This document shows positions 17,517 through 26,842 of a stretch of DNA of 37,813 nt, in pieces. The position numbers and the translations under genes are program-made. Each line of letters begins with the position of its first letter. Within the stretch, counting starts at the first letter, position 1. The DNA lies in the NCBI GenBank assembly GCA_030655775.1, contig JAUSPI010000098.1, positions 1 to 37,813 of the forward strand, read 5' to 3'. The stretch is from Syntrophales bacterium (lineage in GTDB: Bacteria > Desulfobacterota > Syntrophia > Syntrophales > JADFWA01). The notes under the pieces are model-generated. The model was not told the DNA's origin. It made no database searches and was given only the letters and a program-made list of their open reading frames with translations.

Positions 17517-18325
17517 TGAAGAAATCGATTAAAACAAAAATTGCAACGAAAAAAAACAGGTTAAAGAGACGCTCGGTGAAGATTTTTTACGAAATTTTTA
17601 AGGTGTTAGCGCTGATTGTAACCGTCATCGCTTCAGCTTCATTCATGATACTTGCATACAATTATATGATCAGCGCACCTTATTTTCAAATTGAAAAAAC
17701 GACTATCAAAGGATGTGAAAGGATCACGGAAAAGGAAGTTTTAACTCTTGCCGGCATAAAACCATTTCAAAATATCCTGGCAATCAATCCGGGTGAGATA
17801 GCACGAAGGATCAATTCAAATCCCTGGGTAAAAGATGTCTCAATAGAAAGGGGACTCCCAAACAGACTGGTTATAGAAATCAGAGAAAGGGAAATATCTG
17901 CCCTGGTCAAGGAAAACAAAGACATCTATTTTATGGATAGCAGCGGGGTCATATTCAAAAAACTAAAGGACGGCGAGAAGGCAGATCTCCCCGTTCTTAC
18001 CGGATTTCATAAGAATCCGGCTCTCTTAAAAAAATCGACCGAGCTCATCGCCTTTCTGTCATCGAACAGCGGTTCCACTGAGATAAGGAATGTATCGGAA
18101 ATTCATGGAGATGAAATTTTCGGGTTCTCCATTTTTACCAACAGCGGTCTGTGTATACAGCTCGGCTTTGAGAACTACGAAAAAAAACTGAAAAGGTTAA
18201 AATCTGTCATAACCGACCTTAGAAGAAAGAATTTGAATAAGGAATGTATATGTATCGATGTGAGCAATCCGAGCAGGGTTGTTGTTAAAAGGAAAAATAC
18301 TCTAAAAGAAGGTTATAAGACATAG
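17516..18325 (+). CDS. ftsQ: cell division protein FtsQ
   Basis: A 269-residue bitopic protein: a very basic cytoplasmic N-terminus (about 1-23), one membrane helix (about 32-52), then a POTRA domain starting YFQIEKTTIKGCERITEKEV with the following NPWVKDVSIERGLPNRLVIEIRER, and the FtsQ beta domain. It anchors FtsB/FtsL at the septum. Divergent like most FtsQ, but the POTRA pattern and position before ftsA leave little doubt. It shares one base with murB. Confidence 0.93.
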   Translation: MKKSIKTKIATKKNRLKRRSVKIFYEIFKVLALIVTVIASASFMILAYNYMISAPYFQIEKTTIKGCERITEKEVLTLAGIKPFQNILAINPGEIARRINSNPWVKDVSIERGLPNRLVIEIREREISALVKENKDIYFMDSSGVIFKKLKDGEKADLPVLTGFHKNPALLKKSTELIAFLSSNSGSTEIRNVSEIHGDEIFGFSIFTNSGLCIQLGFENYEKKLKRLKSVITDLRRKNLNKECICIDVSNPSRVVVKRKNTLKEGYKT

Positions 18326-18341
18326 AAAAGGTAGAAAGACA

Positions 18342-19568
18342 ATGGGAAAAAACGGAAATATAATTGTCGGGCTGGACATAGGAACCACCAAGGTCTGTGC
18401 CATTGTCGGTGCAGTGACGGATAACGGTATCGACATTATCGGGATAGGTTCTCACCCTTCTGAAGGATTGAGAAAAGGGGTTGTGGTCAATATTGAAAGC
18501 ACCGTAAATTCCATAAAAGGGGCTGTGGAGGAGGCTGAACTTATGTCCGGCCACGAGATTTCCTCCGTCTTTACAGGAATTGCAGGAGGACATATCAGTG
18601 GTCTCAACAGTCATGGTATCGTGGCAGTAAAGAGTCGTGAGATCGACGAGAACGATGTGAAGAGATCAATTGAAGCAGCAAAAGCTATCGCTATTCCTCT
18701 GGACAGAGAAGTCCTTCATGTATTGCCACAGCACTACATTGTAGATAACCAGGATGGTGTAAAGACTCCCGTAGGAATGTCCGGTGTCCGGCTCGAGGCA
18801 AAAGTTCATATCATCACAGGTGCTGTCACATCTGTGCAAAATATCATCAAATCTGTAAACCGTGTCGGACTCGACGTAAATGATATCATCCTGGAACAGT
18901 TAGCATCGAGTGAGGCGGTTCTCAGCTCCGATGAAAAGGAACTGGGAGTAGCTATAGTAGACATAGGTGGAGGCACAACTGATATAGCCGTATTTTCTGA
19001 AGGAAGCATTAAACACACTGCCGTCCTGTCCCTTGGCGGAAATTATCTAACAGGAGATATTGCTGTCGGTCTCAGGACTCCGACCATTGAGGCGGAAAAG
19101 ATAAAGATAAACTATGGGTGTGCTTACACGCCTTTGATTCCGAAGGATGAATTTATAGAAGTTCCCAGTGTGGGTGGAAGGGAACCGAGGAAAGTTTCTC
19201 GTCAGATACTTGGGGAAATTATCGAGCCACGCATGGAGGAGATACTCAACCTGGTCCACAGAGAAATAGTCAAATCCGGCTACGATGATCTCCTGGCTGC
19301 CGGTGTCGTTTTAACAGGAGGAACGGCTATTCTGGAAGGAATAACGGAGTTAGCCGAACAGATATTCAACATGCCGGTGAGAAGAGGATATCCGATAGGT
19401 ATAGGCGGACTTACAGACATAGTCAACAGTCCTATGTATGCAACCGGTGTGGGGCTAATAATTTATGGAAGCAAGGATTATTACAGAAACGTTTTTAAAA
19501 GGAGTGATGGAAATATATTTAACAGAGCAAATAAAAGGATGAAAAGATGGTTCACAGAATTCTTTTAG
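18342..19568 (+). CDS. ftsA: cell division protein FtsA
   Basis: A 408-residue actin-like ATPase that tethers FtsZ to the membrane. Phosphate loop VGLDIGTTKVCAIVG, the SHS2-type 1C domain (GVVVNIESTVNSIKGAVEEAE and following), second phosphate loop VDIGGGTTDIAVF, adenosine motif GVVLTGGTAILEG, and a C-terminal amphipathic stretch (KRMKRWFTEFF) fitting the membrane-targeting helix. It lies 16 bases after ftsQ and 12 before ftsZ. Confidence 0.96.
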   Translation: MGKNGNIIVGLDIGTTKVCAIVGAVTDNGIDIIGIGSHPSEGLRKGVVVNIESTVNSIKGAVEEAELMSGHEISSVFTGIAGGHISGLNSHGIVAVKSREIDENDVKRSIEAAKAIAIPLDREVLHVLPQHYIVDNQDGVKTPVGMSGVRLEAKVHIITGAVTSVQNIIKSVNRVGLDVNDIILEQLASSEAVLSSDEKELGVAIVDIGGGTTDIAVFSEGSIKHTAVLSLGGNYLTGDIAVGLRTPTIEAEKIKINYGCAYTPLIPKDEFIEVPSVGGREPRKVSRQILGEIIEPRMEEILNLVHREIVKSGYDDLLAAGVVLTGGTAILEGITELAEQIFNMPVRRGYPIGIGGLTDIVNSPMYATGVGLIIYGSKDYYRNVFKRSDGNIFNRANKRMKRWFTEFF

Positions 19569-19580
19569 GAGGAAAGACCA

Positions 19581-20729
19581 ATGTTTGAATTGATAGAATC
19601 TACAGTAAATTCTGCAAAGATCAAAGTTGTCGGGATTGGTGGGGGCGGAGGCAACGCCGTGAACACTATGATATCTTACGAACTTAAAGGTGTAGATTTC
19701 ATAGCGGCAAATACCGATTCCCAGGCCTTGGGAGCATCTCTTGCACCCACTAAGATTCAGCTTGGTGCAGAAGTCACAAAAGGTCTCGGTGCCGGTTCAG
19801 ATCCTGATGTCGGGAAAAGGGCTGCTGTAGAATCAACAGATGCCATAAGGAACTGCCTCAAAGGCGCAGACATGGTTTTCGTTACAGCCGGCCTGGGCGG
19901 CGGGACAGGAACGGGGGGCGCACCCATTGTAACAGAAATTGCAAAAGAATTAGGGGCATTAACCGTTGCCGTCGTTACAAAGCCTTTTCAGTTTGAAGGT
20001 AAGAAGAGGCAAAAACAGGCAGATGAAGGAATTTTGGAACTCCGAAGCACCGTCGATTCTCTCATAGTAATCCCCAATCAGAGACTCCTCAGTATAGGAG
20101 GAAGAACGATGCCGCTTCTGGATGCCTTCAAGAAGGCAGATGAAATACTGTTCCATGCTGTTAAGGGGATTTCCGACCTGATCATGGTACCGGGACTGAT
20201 CAATCTTGATTTTGCCGACGTGAGGAACATCATGTCGGAGATGGGATTGGCCCTTATGGGTACCGGCATTGCAAGCGGAGAAAACAGGGCCGTAGAGGCG
20301 GCTCAAAAAGCGATATCTTCTCCTCTGCTGGAAGACAATACGATTCAAGGTGCACGCGGGGTGCTTCTCAATATAACGGGAGGATCAGACATGACTCTCG
20401 ATGAGGTCAACGAGGCATCATCTTTGATCCATGCGGAGACCCATGAGGATGCTAATATTATCTTCGGAACCGTTGTTGACGACAGCATGGGAGACGAAAT
20501 ACGTATTACCGTTATAGCTACCGGATTTGAAAAGGCCGAGAAAAAGAGACAGGATATAACAGGTGCATCATATCTCGGCGGGTATAAAAGAGAGGACCTG
20601 TCTACACCTGCCTTTATCAGGAAGGAAAGAAGTGTAGATAATCCTAATGTAGTCAGGATGGGACTGATAGATGACAGTGCGGAAGGCGATTTTGAAATCC
20701 CGACATTCCTGAGAAAACAGGCAGACTGA
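19581..20729 (+). CDS. ftsZ: cell division GTPase FtsZ
   Basis: A 382-residue tubulin-like GTPase forming the Z-ring. The G-box [13 protein letters not shown]-terminal [16 protein letters not shown] and the T7 loop [11 protein letters not shown] are all present. After a short linker, the C-terminal peptide [13 protein letters not shown] is the site for FtsA and other partners. A strong ribosome site, AGGAGGAAAG, precedes the ATG, consistent with the high FtsZ level needed. Last gene of the dcw block; no convincing intrinsic terminator follows it, only heptamer repeat H5. Confidence 0.97.
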   Translation: MFELIESTVNSAKIKVVGIGGGGGNAVNTMISYELKGVDFIAANTDSQALGASLAPTKIQLGAEVTKGLGAGSDPDVGKRAAVESTDAIRNCLKGADMVFVTAGLGGGTGTGGAPIVTEIAKELGALTVAVVTKPFQFEGKKRQKQADEGILELRSTVDSLIVIPNQRLLSIGGRTMPLLDAFKKADEILFHAVKGISDLIMVPGLINLDFADVRNIMSEMGLALMGTGIASGENRAVEAAQKAISSPLLEDNTIQGARGVLLNITGGSDMTLDEVNEASSLIHAETHEDANIIFGTVVDDSMGDEIRITVIATGFEKAEKKRQDITGASYLGGYKREDLSTPAFIRKERSVDNPNVVRMGLIDDSAEGDFEIPTFLRKQAD

Positions 20730-20734
20730 AAAAA

Positions 20735-20827
20735 GGTGAAAGGTGAAAGGTGAAAGGTAAAGGATAGAGGATCAAGGATGGTTGAACCATCGCTGATCCC
20801 CGCCAACTGACCACCGACCACTGACGA
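20735..20827. repeat. heptamer-repeat element H5 (ftsZ-radical SAM junction)
   Basis: Seven units in exact 7-bp register: GGTGAAA three times, then GGTAAAG, GATAGAG, GATCAAG, GATGGTT (20735-20783). On the other side CTGACCA, CCGACCA, CTGACGA (20807-20827), ending one base before the next ATG. GATGGT-TGA-ACCATC (20777-20791) forms a small hairpin in the middle. Confidence 0.75.
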
Positions 20828-20828
20828 T

Positions 20829-22529
20829 ATGTCCTGGAAGCTCAAAAAAAGATACAGAAATATTCTGTCTAAGGAGAAAGGTTATCAAAAAAATCTATGG
20901 GGCAATAGAACAACTGTTTGTCTTGCCTATCCTCATTATTATCGGACAGGAATGTCAAACCTCGGATTTCAAACTCTATATGCCCTTTTCAACAGTCACC
21001 CTTCATTCTTATGTGAAAGGGTCTTCCTTCCCGATCCCGACGATGAAGCCACATTCATCTCGAAATCGACTCCCCTTTTTAGTCTGGAGTCTCAGAAACC
21101 CCTTGCGGATTTTGATATCATTGCTTTTTCCATCTCCTTCGAAAACGATTATCCTAATATCTTAAAAATTCTTGCTATGTCGAGAATCGATCTTCTTGCC
21201 CATCAAAGGAGAAGAGAAGAACCTCTTATCATCGGGGGCGGTATTTCGGTTACCCTTAACCCTGAACCCCTGGCCGATTTTTTCGATCTTTTTATTTTAG
21301 GAGAAGGAGAAGAGGCGATACCCGAGTTTCTTGATATCTTTAAAGAATCCCACCATCTCGGCCTCTCCCGCCATGAGACGCTCTCCCGGGTGCAAAAAGA
21401 GGTCGAGGGTGCCTACGTTCCGAAATTTTATTCTGTTTCGTACAACAGAGATGGTCTCATAAAAGAATTTACTCCATCGGATCCCTCATTTCCTCAAAGA
21501 ATCAGAAAACGGTCGGTCAGGAATATAAATACATTTAATACCGATCAAACCATTATCGCATCGGACACAGAATTCGGGGATATGTTCCTGTCAGAGGTGA
21601 GCAGGGGCTGTCAACGGGGATGCCGTTTCTGTGCCGCCGGTTTCGTATACAGACCTGCGAGATTCAGAGAACCGGAAATTCTCGAAGAGTCTATCACCAG
21701 GGGACTTAAACAGCAAAAAAAAATCGGCCTGCTCGGCACTGCGGTATCCGATCACCCCGATCTTATCTCGCTTTGCCAGTCAATACTGAAAAAGGACGGG
21801 AAACTATCGATAGGCTCTCTCAGACTGGATAGATTGAACAAAGAAATGGTTTCGTTACTCCGGAAAGCCGACGTGGAAATGGTATCCTTAGCTCCGGAGG
21901 CAGGCTCTCAGAGATTGAGAGACCTGATCAATAAGAAAATTACAGAATCTCACATCTTCGACAGTGTAGAATTGTTAATAGAAAACGGGATTTTGAACAT
22001 AAGAATCTATTTTATGGTTGGTCTTCCCACTGAAATTCAGGAGGATATAGATGCAATTGTTGACCTGGCCAAGAAGATCAAATACCACGCAATTAAGCAT
22101 ACGGCAGGAAAAAAGAAATTCAGAATGATTACTCTCAGCATAAATCAATTTATCCCCAAACCGGCCACACCCTTTCAATGGCAGGGTCTTGAGGATACAA
22201 ATCTCGTGAGAAGAAGGATAAGAAAGATCAGCTCCGCTTTAAGAAAAGAGTCATCTATAAAGGTAATCCACGATCTCCCAAAATGGAATTATATCCAGGC
22301 CTTTCTGTCTCTGGGCGACAGGTCGGCGGGACAGGTACTCCTTTCCGTTCATAAAAACAACGGCAATTGGCCCCGTGCCTTCAAAGAAGTCAATATCAAC
22401 CCCGATTTCTACGTCTATCGACAGAAGGATATTGATGAAATCCTCCCTTGGGATTTTATCGACCACGGGGTCAGCAGAGAATTCCTGATAGGGGAATACC
22501 AGAAGGCCCTGTCGGAAAAATCCCCCTAA
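20829..22529 (+). CDS. radical SAM protein with B12-binding-like N-terminal domain
   Basis: A 566-residue protein. Residues about 30-180 resemble a cobalamin-binding-type Rossmann domain (AYPHYYRTGMSNLGFQTLY, PLIIGGGISVTLNPEPLADFFD, LFILGEGEEAIPEFL). The radical SAM core follows, with the iron-sulfur motif C261-x3-C265-x2-C268 in SRGCQRGCRFCAAG. The N-terminal domain lacks an obvious DxHxxG cobalamin motif. This is a widespread uncharacterised family of Fe-S oxidoreductases; reaction unknown. The ATG directly follows the heptamer array H5 and has no visible ribosome site. It ends 33 bases from the convergent acyl-CoA ligase gene. Confidence 0.85.
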   Translation: MSWKLKKRYRNILSKEKGYQKNLWGNRTTVCLAYPHYYRTGMSNLGFQTLYALFNSHPSFLCERVFLPDPDDEATFISKSTPLFSLESQKPLADFDIIAFSISFENDYPNILKILAMSRIDLLAHQRRREEPLIIGGGISVTLNPEPLADFFDLFILGEGEEAIPEFLDIFKESHHLGLSRHETLSRVQKEVEGAYVPKFYSVSYNRDGLIKEFTPSDPSFPQRIRKRSVRNINTFNTDQTIIASDTEFGDMFLSEVSRGCQRGCRFCAAGFVYRPARFREPEILEESITRGLKQQKKIGLLGTAVSDHPDLISLCQSILKKDGKLSIGSLRLDRLNKEMVSLLRKADVEMVSLAPEAGSQRLRDLINKKITESHIFDSVELLIENGILNIRIYFMVGLPTEIQEDIDAIVDLAKKIKYHAIKHTAGKKKFRMITLSINQFIPKPATPFQWQGLEDTNLVRRRIRKISSALRKESSIKVIHDLPKWNYIQAFLSLGDRSAGQVLLSVHKNNGNWPRAFKEVNINPDFYVYRQKDIDEILPWDFIDHGVSREFLIGEYQKALSEKSP

Positions 22530-22562
22530 ATCCCTCTGTTACCGAAAAATCTTGATTGGCTC

Positions 22563-24140
22563 TCAGAGTCCCCATCCACACTTATCATCTGGGCCAAGTT
22601 TTTCTGGCTCCTCAGTGCTAAAAAGCTTTTTTACCTCTTCTTTCAATACTTTCCCCATAGTATTCTTGGGCAACTCTTTCAGAAAAACAATCTCCTTGGG
22701 ACATTTCCATTTATGAATATGTTCCCTGCAGAACCTCTGAATATCTTCAGCCTCAACCTTAGAGCCAGGCTTTGTAACAACGGCTGCAACAACCTTTTCT
22801 CCCCACTTTTCATCCGGGATACCTACCACAGAAGAATCAACCACATCCCCAAGTTGGTTTATAACCACTTCCACCTCTTTCGGGGATACATTTTCACCAC
22901 CTGATATAATAATATGTTTGAGGCGATCAGTCAGATAATAGTATCCATCCTCATCGACTCTTCCCAGATCACCGGTTTTAAACCATCCTTTTTCAAATGA
23001 GCCGGCCGTCACTTCAGGCTTTCGCCAGTAACCCTCGGTAATGGAGGGACCTTTGAGCCAAAATTCGCCCGTTTCGCCGGGAGTTACATCCACAAACGTG
23101 TCAGGATCTACTATTCTCACCTCGAGATCCGGCAGGGGTACTCCGATAGAGCCGGGTTTTCTCATACCCCTGATCTGGTTTGAAAAATTCATCCCCGTCT
23201 CCGACATGCCCTCCCGCTCCACGGGTTCATTTCCAAACATCACTTTTATCTTCTCAAAATCCTTAACAGAGAGTGGCGCCGAACCGGATGTCCATAATCG
23301 CATATGCTCAAAGTTCAGTTTCTTTTCCCCCAGATAATTTATTATTTTACCATACATAGAGGGAACCGCCATAAACATGTTACAAACATATTCTCCGGCT
23401 CTTCTTGACAATACCTCCATTACTTTCTCCGGTGAAAATTTGTCAAGCATGATCACATGGGCGCCTGCCATTAAGGTAGTATGAAGGGCATAGTTAAGTC
23501 CATGGACGTGAAAAAGAGGAAGCGAGTGACAAAACACGTCAGCTTCCGTTATCTCCCATATCTTTACGATGTTTTTTGCGTCATGAACAAGATTCCCCTG
23601 GTTAAGAACAGCCCCTTTAGGCTTTCCTGTAGTTCCTGATGTGTAGATGATAAGACCCGGATCTTCCGGCCCGACATCTACCGGGGGAACACTATCCGAG
23701 GCGGAGCGAAAAAAATCGAGATCTTGGTATGGCCTTTCAGTTTGGACCACAATATTGGTGAGCCCCGGAGCTATTTCTTTTATGGTTGCTTCCTGTTCTG
23801 TTCCTGACAACACTAATTTTGCCTCCGCATTCTCAAGTAGATATGTGATTTCTGATTTTTTGAATTCAGGATTAAAGGGAACCGCAATAACTCCTATTTT
23901 TTGAAGTGCAAGATGCGCAACCACAAAGCCCACAGATTTTTGGAGGAAGAGAATTACCCTGTCTCCTTTTTCAACCCCCAAATCCAGGAAGGTATTTGCC
24001 ATTCGATTGGCATCCCGATCCAAATTTTTATAGGAGATCTCTGTCTCTATTGTGCCTTCACGAAGGAAACTTATCGCTATCTTTTCCCCATGTACCAGGC
24101 AACTCTCCGTAAAACAGTCCTTTAGAGTTTGACCATACAT
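22563..24140 (-). CDS. acyl-CoA synthetase (AMP-binding ligase)
   Basis: A 525-residue adenylate-forming enzyme that activates a carboxylic acid with ATP and joins it to CoA. Motifs: P-loop-like IIYTSGTTGKPKGAVLNQGN, the GMSETG segment, A7/A8 motif WFKTGDLGRVDEDGYYYLTDR, SGGENVSPKEVE, and the C-terminal lysine in LPKNTMGKVLKEE. The substrate cannot be set from sequence; it looks like a general short/medium-chain or dicarboxylate type. I place the start at 24140 (MYGQTLKDCF), because GGAGG lies 5 bases before that ATG; the in-frame ATG at 24158 has no ribosome site. Confidence 0.88.
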   Translation of the reverse strand: MYGQTLKDCFTESCLVHGEKIAISFLREGTIETEISYKNLDRDANRMANTFLDLGVEKGDRVILFLQKSVGFVVAHLALQKIGVIAVPFNPEFKKSEITYLLENAEAKLVLSGTEQEATIKEIAPGLTNIVVQTERPYQDLDFFRSASDSVPPVDVGPEDPGLIIYTSGTTGKPKGAVLNQGNLVHDAKNIVKIWEITEADVFCHSLPLFHVHGLNYALHTTLMAGAHVIMLDKFSPEKVMEVLSRRAGEYVCNMFMAVPSMYGKIINYLGEKKLNFEHMRLWTSGSAPLSVKDFEKIKVMFGNEPVEREGMSETGMNFSNQIRGMRKPGSIGVPLPDLEVRIVDPDTFVDVTPGETGEFWLKGPSITEGYWRKPEVTAGSFEKGWFKTGDLGRVDEDGYYYLTDRLKHIIISGGENVSPKEVEVVINQLGDVVDSSVVGIPDEKWGEKVVAAVVTKPGSKVEAEDIQRFCREHIHKWKCPKEIVFLKELPKNTMGKVLKEEVKKLFSTEEPEKLGPDDKCGWGL

Positions 24141-24235
24141 ATTTGCCTCCATCGGCATGATTCTAAAACGATATCTTAATTGAGAAATCTCCTACACCGC
24201 TAACTTAGTAGTGTGTTTCATAAATACTGATGATC

Positions 24236-24353
24236 TCGTAAAAAGTCTTTTTTTGTCACCCTGAATTTATTTCAGGGTCTCTAACTTACTGAAACAATTA
24301 GATGCTGAAACAAGTTCAGGACGACAAATGGTGCAGTTTATGACTTTTTACGA
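24236..24353. repeat. MITE-like inverted-repeat element, family 1 copy B
   Basis: Ends TCGTAAAAAGTC (24236-24247) and GACTTTTTACGA (24342-24353) are perfectly inverted. The interior aligns with the element at 1398-1539 (shared GGGTCTCTAACTT, TTAGATGCTGAAACAAGTTCAG and GACAAATG), with a net loss of 24 bases. No ORF. Confidence 0.75.
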
Positions 24354-24385
24354 ATACATCAATACTATTACATATAGATAATCCG

Positions 24386-24431
24386 CCCCCACCCTGCCCT
24401 CCCCCTTGAAGGGGGAGGGTTTGGGTGGGGG
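24386..24431. repeat. G/C-rich hairpin repeat
   Basis: CCCCCACCCTGCCCTCCCCC (24386-24405) can pair with GGGGGAGGG, then GGGTGGGGG up to 24431, around TTGAA. It lies between two genes read on the minus strand and has no U-run. Together with copy B of family 1 it fills most of the gap 24141-24480. It resembles repeats scattered widely in bacterial genomes rather than a gene-specific terminator. Confidence 0.55.
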
Positions 24432-24480
24432 TTAAACCGAAAATACGTCACCGTAATTACGAGGTAGAGCACTTAAAGGG

Positions 24481-25382
24481 TTAGTAAATTTCACCGATAA
24501 GATCCTGCGTCACTTTTTTAGAGGCGGTGACGATACTGTCGACGACCTTTGTTCCCCTTTTTACAGTCACCTTTTCCCAGAGAATGGATCGCCTTATCTC
24601 CACCCCCTGTTCAAGACACGCTTCCTCACCAATGATTGCCCAATCCCTGAGTTTGACGGAACTGTGAATCTGAGAACCAGACGCCAGTAAAAAAGATTCC
24701 CCCTCTAAAGCTTCTTTATTGGCAAGAATATATTTTCGACCGTACCGATATCCCGCCACTTGTGTCCCGCCGATATGTAGGCCCTGACCGGTTTGTCTTT
24801 TTGCATCAAATCTCTATAGCAATCGATAATGTCCGAAAAGGCGCCCTCGGGGATATAATCCAAAAGTTTTGGATCGATAATATGAATGCCGGTGAAGGCA
24901 AGCCTGCCGGGATGGTTATTAACAGTAATATCCAGGATGTTCATACGGTTGTCAATCTGAATCTGATTAAACGGCAGTTGGTCATGAAGGATCAGCGTCG
25001 CCAGGTTTCCGTTGCGCCTGTGGTCATCATAAGCCTTTGATAAATTGATATTTGTGAGGATATCCGAATTTATTACGACAAACGGCTCCGTATCCCAGAA
25101 ATCCGCTGTGTTTTTGATGCCGCCTCCCGTTCCCAGAATCTCCGGTTCAACCCGGACTTGAATGCGTGCCCCGAATGATCTGCCGTCACCCAGGTATCTT
25201 GCAATTTGCTGGTGGTGGTGATGTGCGTTCACCACCATTTCACTGACATGGAATCCCTTAAGATAGTTTATTACCCTGTCAATGACCGGTTTGTTCCCTA
25301 TCGGGACAAGAACCTTCGGCTTGTCAGCGCTCAGTGATTTCATCCGTGTTCCAAGACCGGCTGCAAGAATCATTGCTTTCAT
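24481..25382 (-). pseudogene. frameshifted sugar-nucleotide transferase
   Basis: The first 219 or so residues are a nucleotidyltransferase of the sugar-phosphate type: MKAMILAAGLGTRMKSLSADKPKVLVP holds the GxGTRM/KP motif, with VINSDIL and the end GHKWRDIGTVE. Reading then passes to another frame (RKYILANKEALEGESFLLASG...), which gives a left-handed beta-helix tail. The break is in the A-run GAAAATAT (tttt at 24733-24736 on the plus strand); one missing base restores a 300-residue protein. Such enzymes (MurU, GmhB-neighbour or mannose-1-phosphate guanylyltransferase types) charge a sugar phosphate with a nucleotide. It may be a sequencing or assembly error rather than a true null. AAAGGG precedes the ATG. 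Confidence 0.8.
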
Positions 25383-25543
25383 GAAATGCCCTTTCTACTT
25401 TCGACCATCGACCACCGTATTACACATAATCAAAGATTTTTAGTAATAACATATTCGGAAAGCTTTATACAACCATCCGGGAACTGTTTAGAACTTTAAA
25501 AGTGTGATTCTGAGAACCAATCAAGATTTTTCGCACTAATAAA

Positions 25544-25740
25544 TTCGTAAAAAATCAGTTTTCTTCGCTCAGAACCATTTTGTGGATGCTGTTATTGCCC
25601 GGCTAAAAATCTAAAACTCGTGCTTATGCACTCAAACAGTTAGATTTTCTTAACGCCGTTCACTACCAGCATCTTTTTCCCAAAATGCTTAAATTACTTG
25701 CGTGATTCTTCGAATTCGCTATGAAAAGACTTTTTACGAA
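25544..25740. repeat. inverted-repeat element with family 1 ends and a different interior
   Basis: Ends TTCGTAAAAAATC (25544-25556) and GACTTTTTACGAA (25728-25740) match with one mismatch, and the right end continues ACTTGTCAA, as in the 1398-1539 element (GACTGTCAA). The interior is unrelated to the other two copies and has its own nested inverted repeats: AAAATCTAA/TTAGATTTT, GTGC/GCAC inside that, and outside CATTTTG...GATGCTG with CAGCATC...CAAAATG. The rest of the 25383-25848 gap holds two possible heptamer relics (TTCGACC, ATCGACC at 25400-25413) and the promoter listed next. Confidence 0.65.
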
Positions 25741-25773
25741 CTTGTCAAACAATGAGTGAAATTTCTTTTGCCC

Positions 25774-25802
25774 TTGACTCAGAACTATTTTTCTTCTATA
25801 CT
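25774..25802 (+). promoter_or_regulatory. promoter of the S component-DUF1893-DUF362 unit
   Basis: TTGACT (25774-25779), 17-bp spacer, TATACT (25797-25802). The leader of about 40 bases contains CTTAC-CAAACA-GTAAG (25805-25820), a small inverted repeat that could be a hairpin or operator. No riboswitch was recognised. Confidence 0.65.
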
Positions 25803-25848
25803 TCCTTACCAAACAGTAAGATAAAACAAGTATTTAGAGAAGATAAAA

Positions 25849-26430
25849 ATGGGCAGAACACGCACTATTCATTTAGCACACAGAGAAGCAGCTTTCCCAT
25901 GCGTGCTGAAATTTGCCAACTTTCGCCTTTATGCCTTTGTTACCTTATTTGTAGCAATGGACGTGGCGATACCATGGCTTTGCCACTGTATTCACCCTTT
26001 AGCCGGCCCTACATTTCTTCCCATGTTTTTCTTCATTTTGTTGGCCGGACTTTTATTTGGCTGGCGTGCGGGCATTATGGTCGGAATTCTCACACCGCTT
26101 GTAAGTTACGGTTTCTCAGGAATGCCCTTCCTGGAACGGCTTCCCACAATCGTCATCGAGGCTTCATTCTACGGACTGTCAGCGGGTCTTTTCCGTGAGC
26201 GGTTCAAACTGAACGTTTTTTGGTCACTCCTTGGAGCAATGGTTGTTGGGAGATTAGCTGCTGCATTAGCCTTATTAATAATGCATTGGTCAGGTGACTC
26301 AAATTCCCCTGTTTTAGTATGGCAGGCAATAAAGCAGGGGTGGCCCGGAATTGCAATACAGCTGGTCTTTCTACCCACAATCTCCATAGTTTTAGAGAAA
26401 ATCTCTTCAACATCCGGACATCATGAATGA
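25849..26430 (+). CDS. ECF-type transporter S component (predicted)
   Basis: A 193-residue integral membrane protein with about five or six hydrophobic segments. The pattern GPTFLPMFFFILLAGLLFGWRAGIMVGILTPLVSYGFSGMP is typical of substrate-binding S components of energy-coupling-factor vitamin importers. No EcfA ATPase or EcfT gene is nearby, so it would use a shared module encoded elsewhere. The substrate is unknown. The ribosome site is weak (AGAGAAGA) and the start could be later, near MDVAIPW, where the membrane part begins. It overlaps the DUF1893 gene by 8 bases, so the two are coupled. Confidence 0.7.
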   Translation: MGRTRTIHLAHREAAFPCVLKFANFRLYAFVTLFVAMDVAIPWLCHCIHPLAGPTFLPMFFFILLAGLLFGWRAGIMVGILTPLVSYGFSGMPFLERLPTIVIEASFYGLSAGLFRERFKLNVFWSLLGAMVVGRLAAALALLIMHWSGDSNSPVLVWQAIKQGWPGIAIQLVFLPTISIVLEKISSTSGHHE

Positions 26431-26815
26431 TCTCTTTAAGTCATTTCTAAAAAGCGACGATACACTCTGGGTCTTAAAAGCTAACATCTCGATCTTTCAA
26501 TCCAAAAAAAAGGGGATTGCATCACTTCTGGACTACATTGAACAGTTTAGCCCATGTACCGATGAAGTCACCGTTTTTGACCGTGTGGTCGGCAACGCGG
26601 CTGCGTTACTTCTGGAAAGAATACGCTGCAGAAAGATATATTCCCGGATTGGAAGCAGGTACGCTTTAGAAACATTGAACCAACATGGCATTCCCAGTTA
26701 TTTCCTAAAAGTGGTGCCCTATATTTTTAATAGAAAAAGGGATGGAATGTGCCCGTTTGAACAATTGTCTATCGGGAAATCCCCCGACGAATTTTATAAA
26801 TCGATTATCAGCTGA
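26423..26815 (+). CDS. DUF1893 (TM1506-like) protein
   Basis: A 130-residue protein matching the DUF1893 pattern: an N-terminal segment WVLKANISIFQSKKKGIASLLDYI, the core VFDRVVGNAAALLLE, the YALETLNQHGIP segment and the conserved end RDGMCPFEQLS with its Cys. The archetype TM1506 is described as having a deaminase-like fold, but no reaction is established. Its start lies within the end of the S-component gene, and a DUF362 ferredoxin gene follows after 27 bases. This suggests a role with the imported compound or a redox step; that is inference. Confidence 0.75.
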   Translation: MNDLFKSFLKSDDTLWVLKANISIFQSKKKGIASLLDYIEQFSPCTDEVTVFDRVVGNAAALLLERIRCRKIYSRIGSRYALETLNQHGIPSYFLKVVPYIFNRKRDGMCPFEQLSIGKSPDEFYKSIIS

Positions 26816-26842
26816 GATTTATGCAAAAAAACGGATGATAAA

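Noticed and set aside
25752-26198. 148-codon frame upstream of the S component
   Set aside because: Overlaps the better S-component frame, which has membrane segments and the promoter spacing; this one has no domain pattern.
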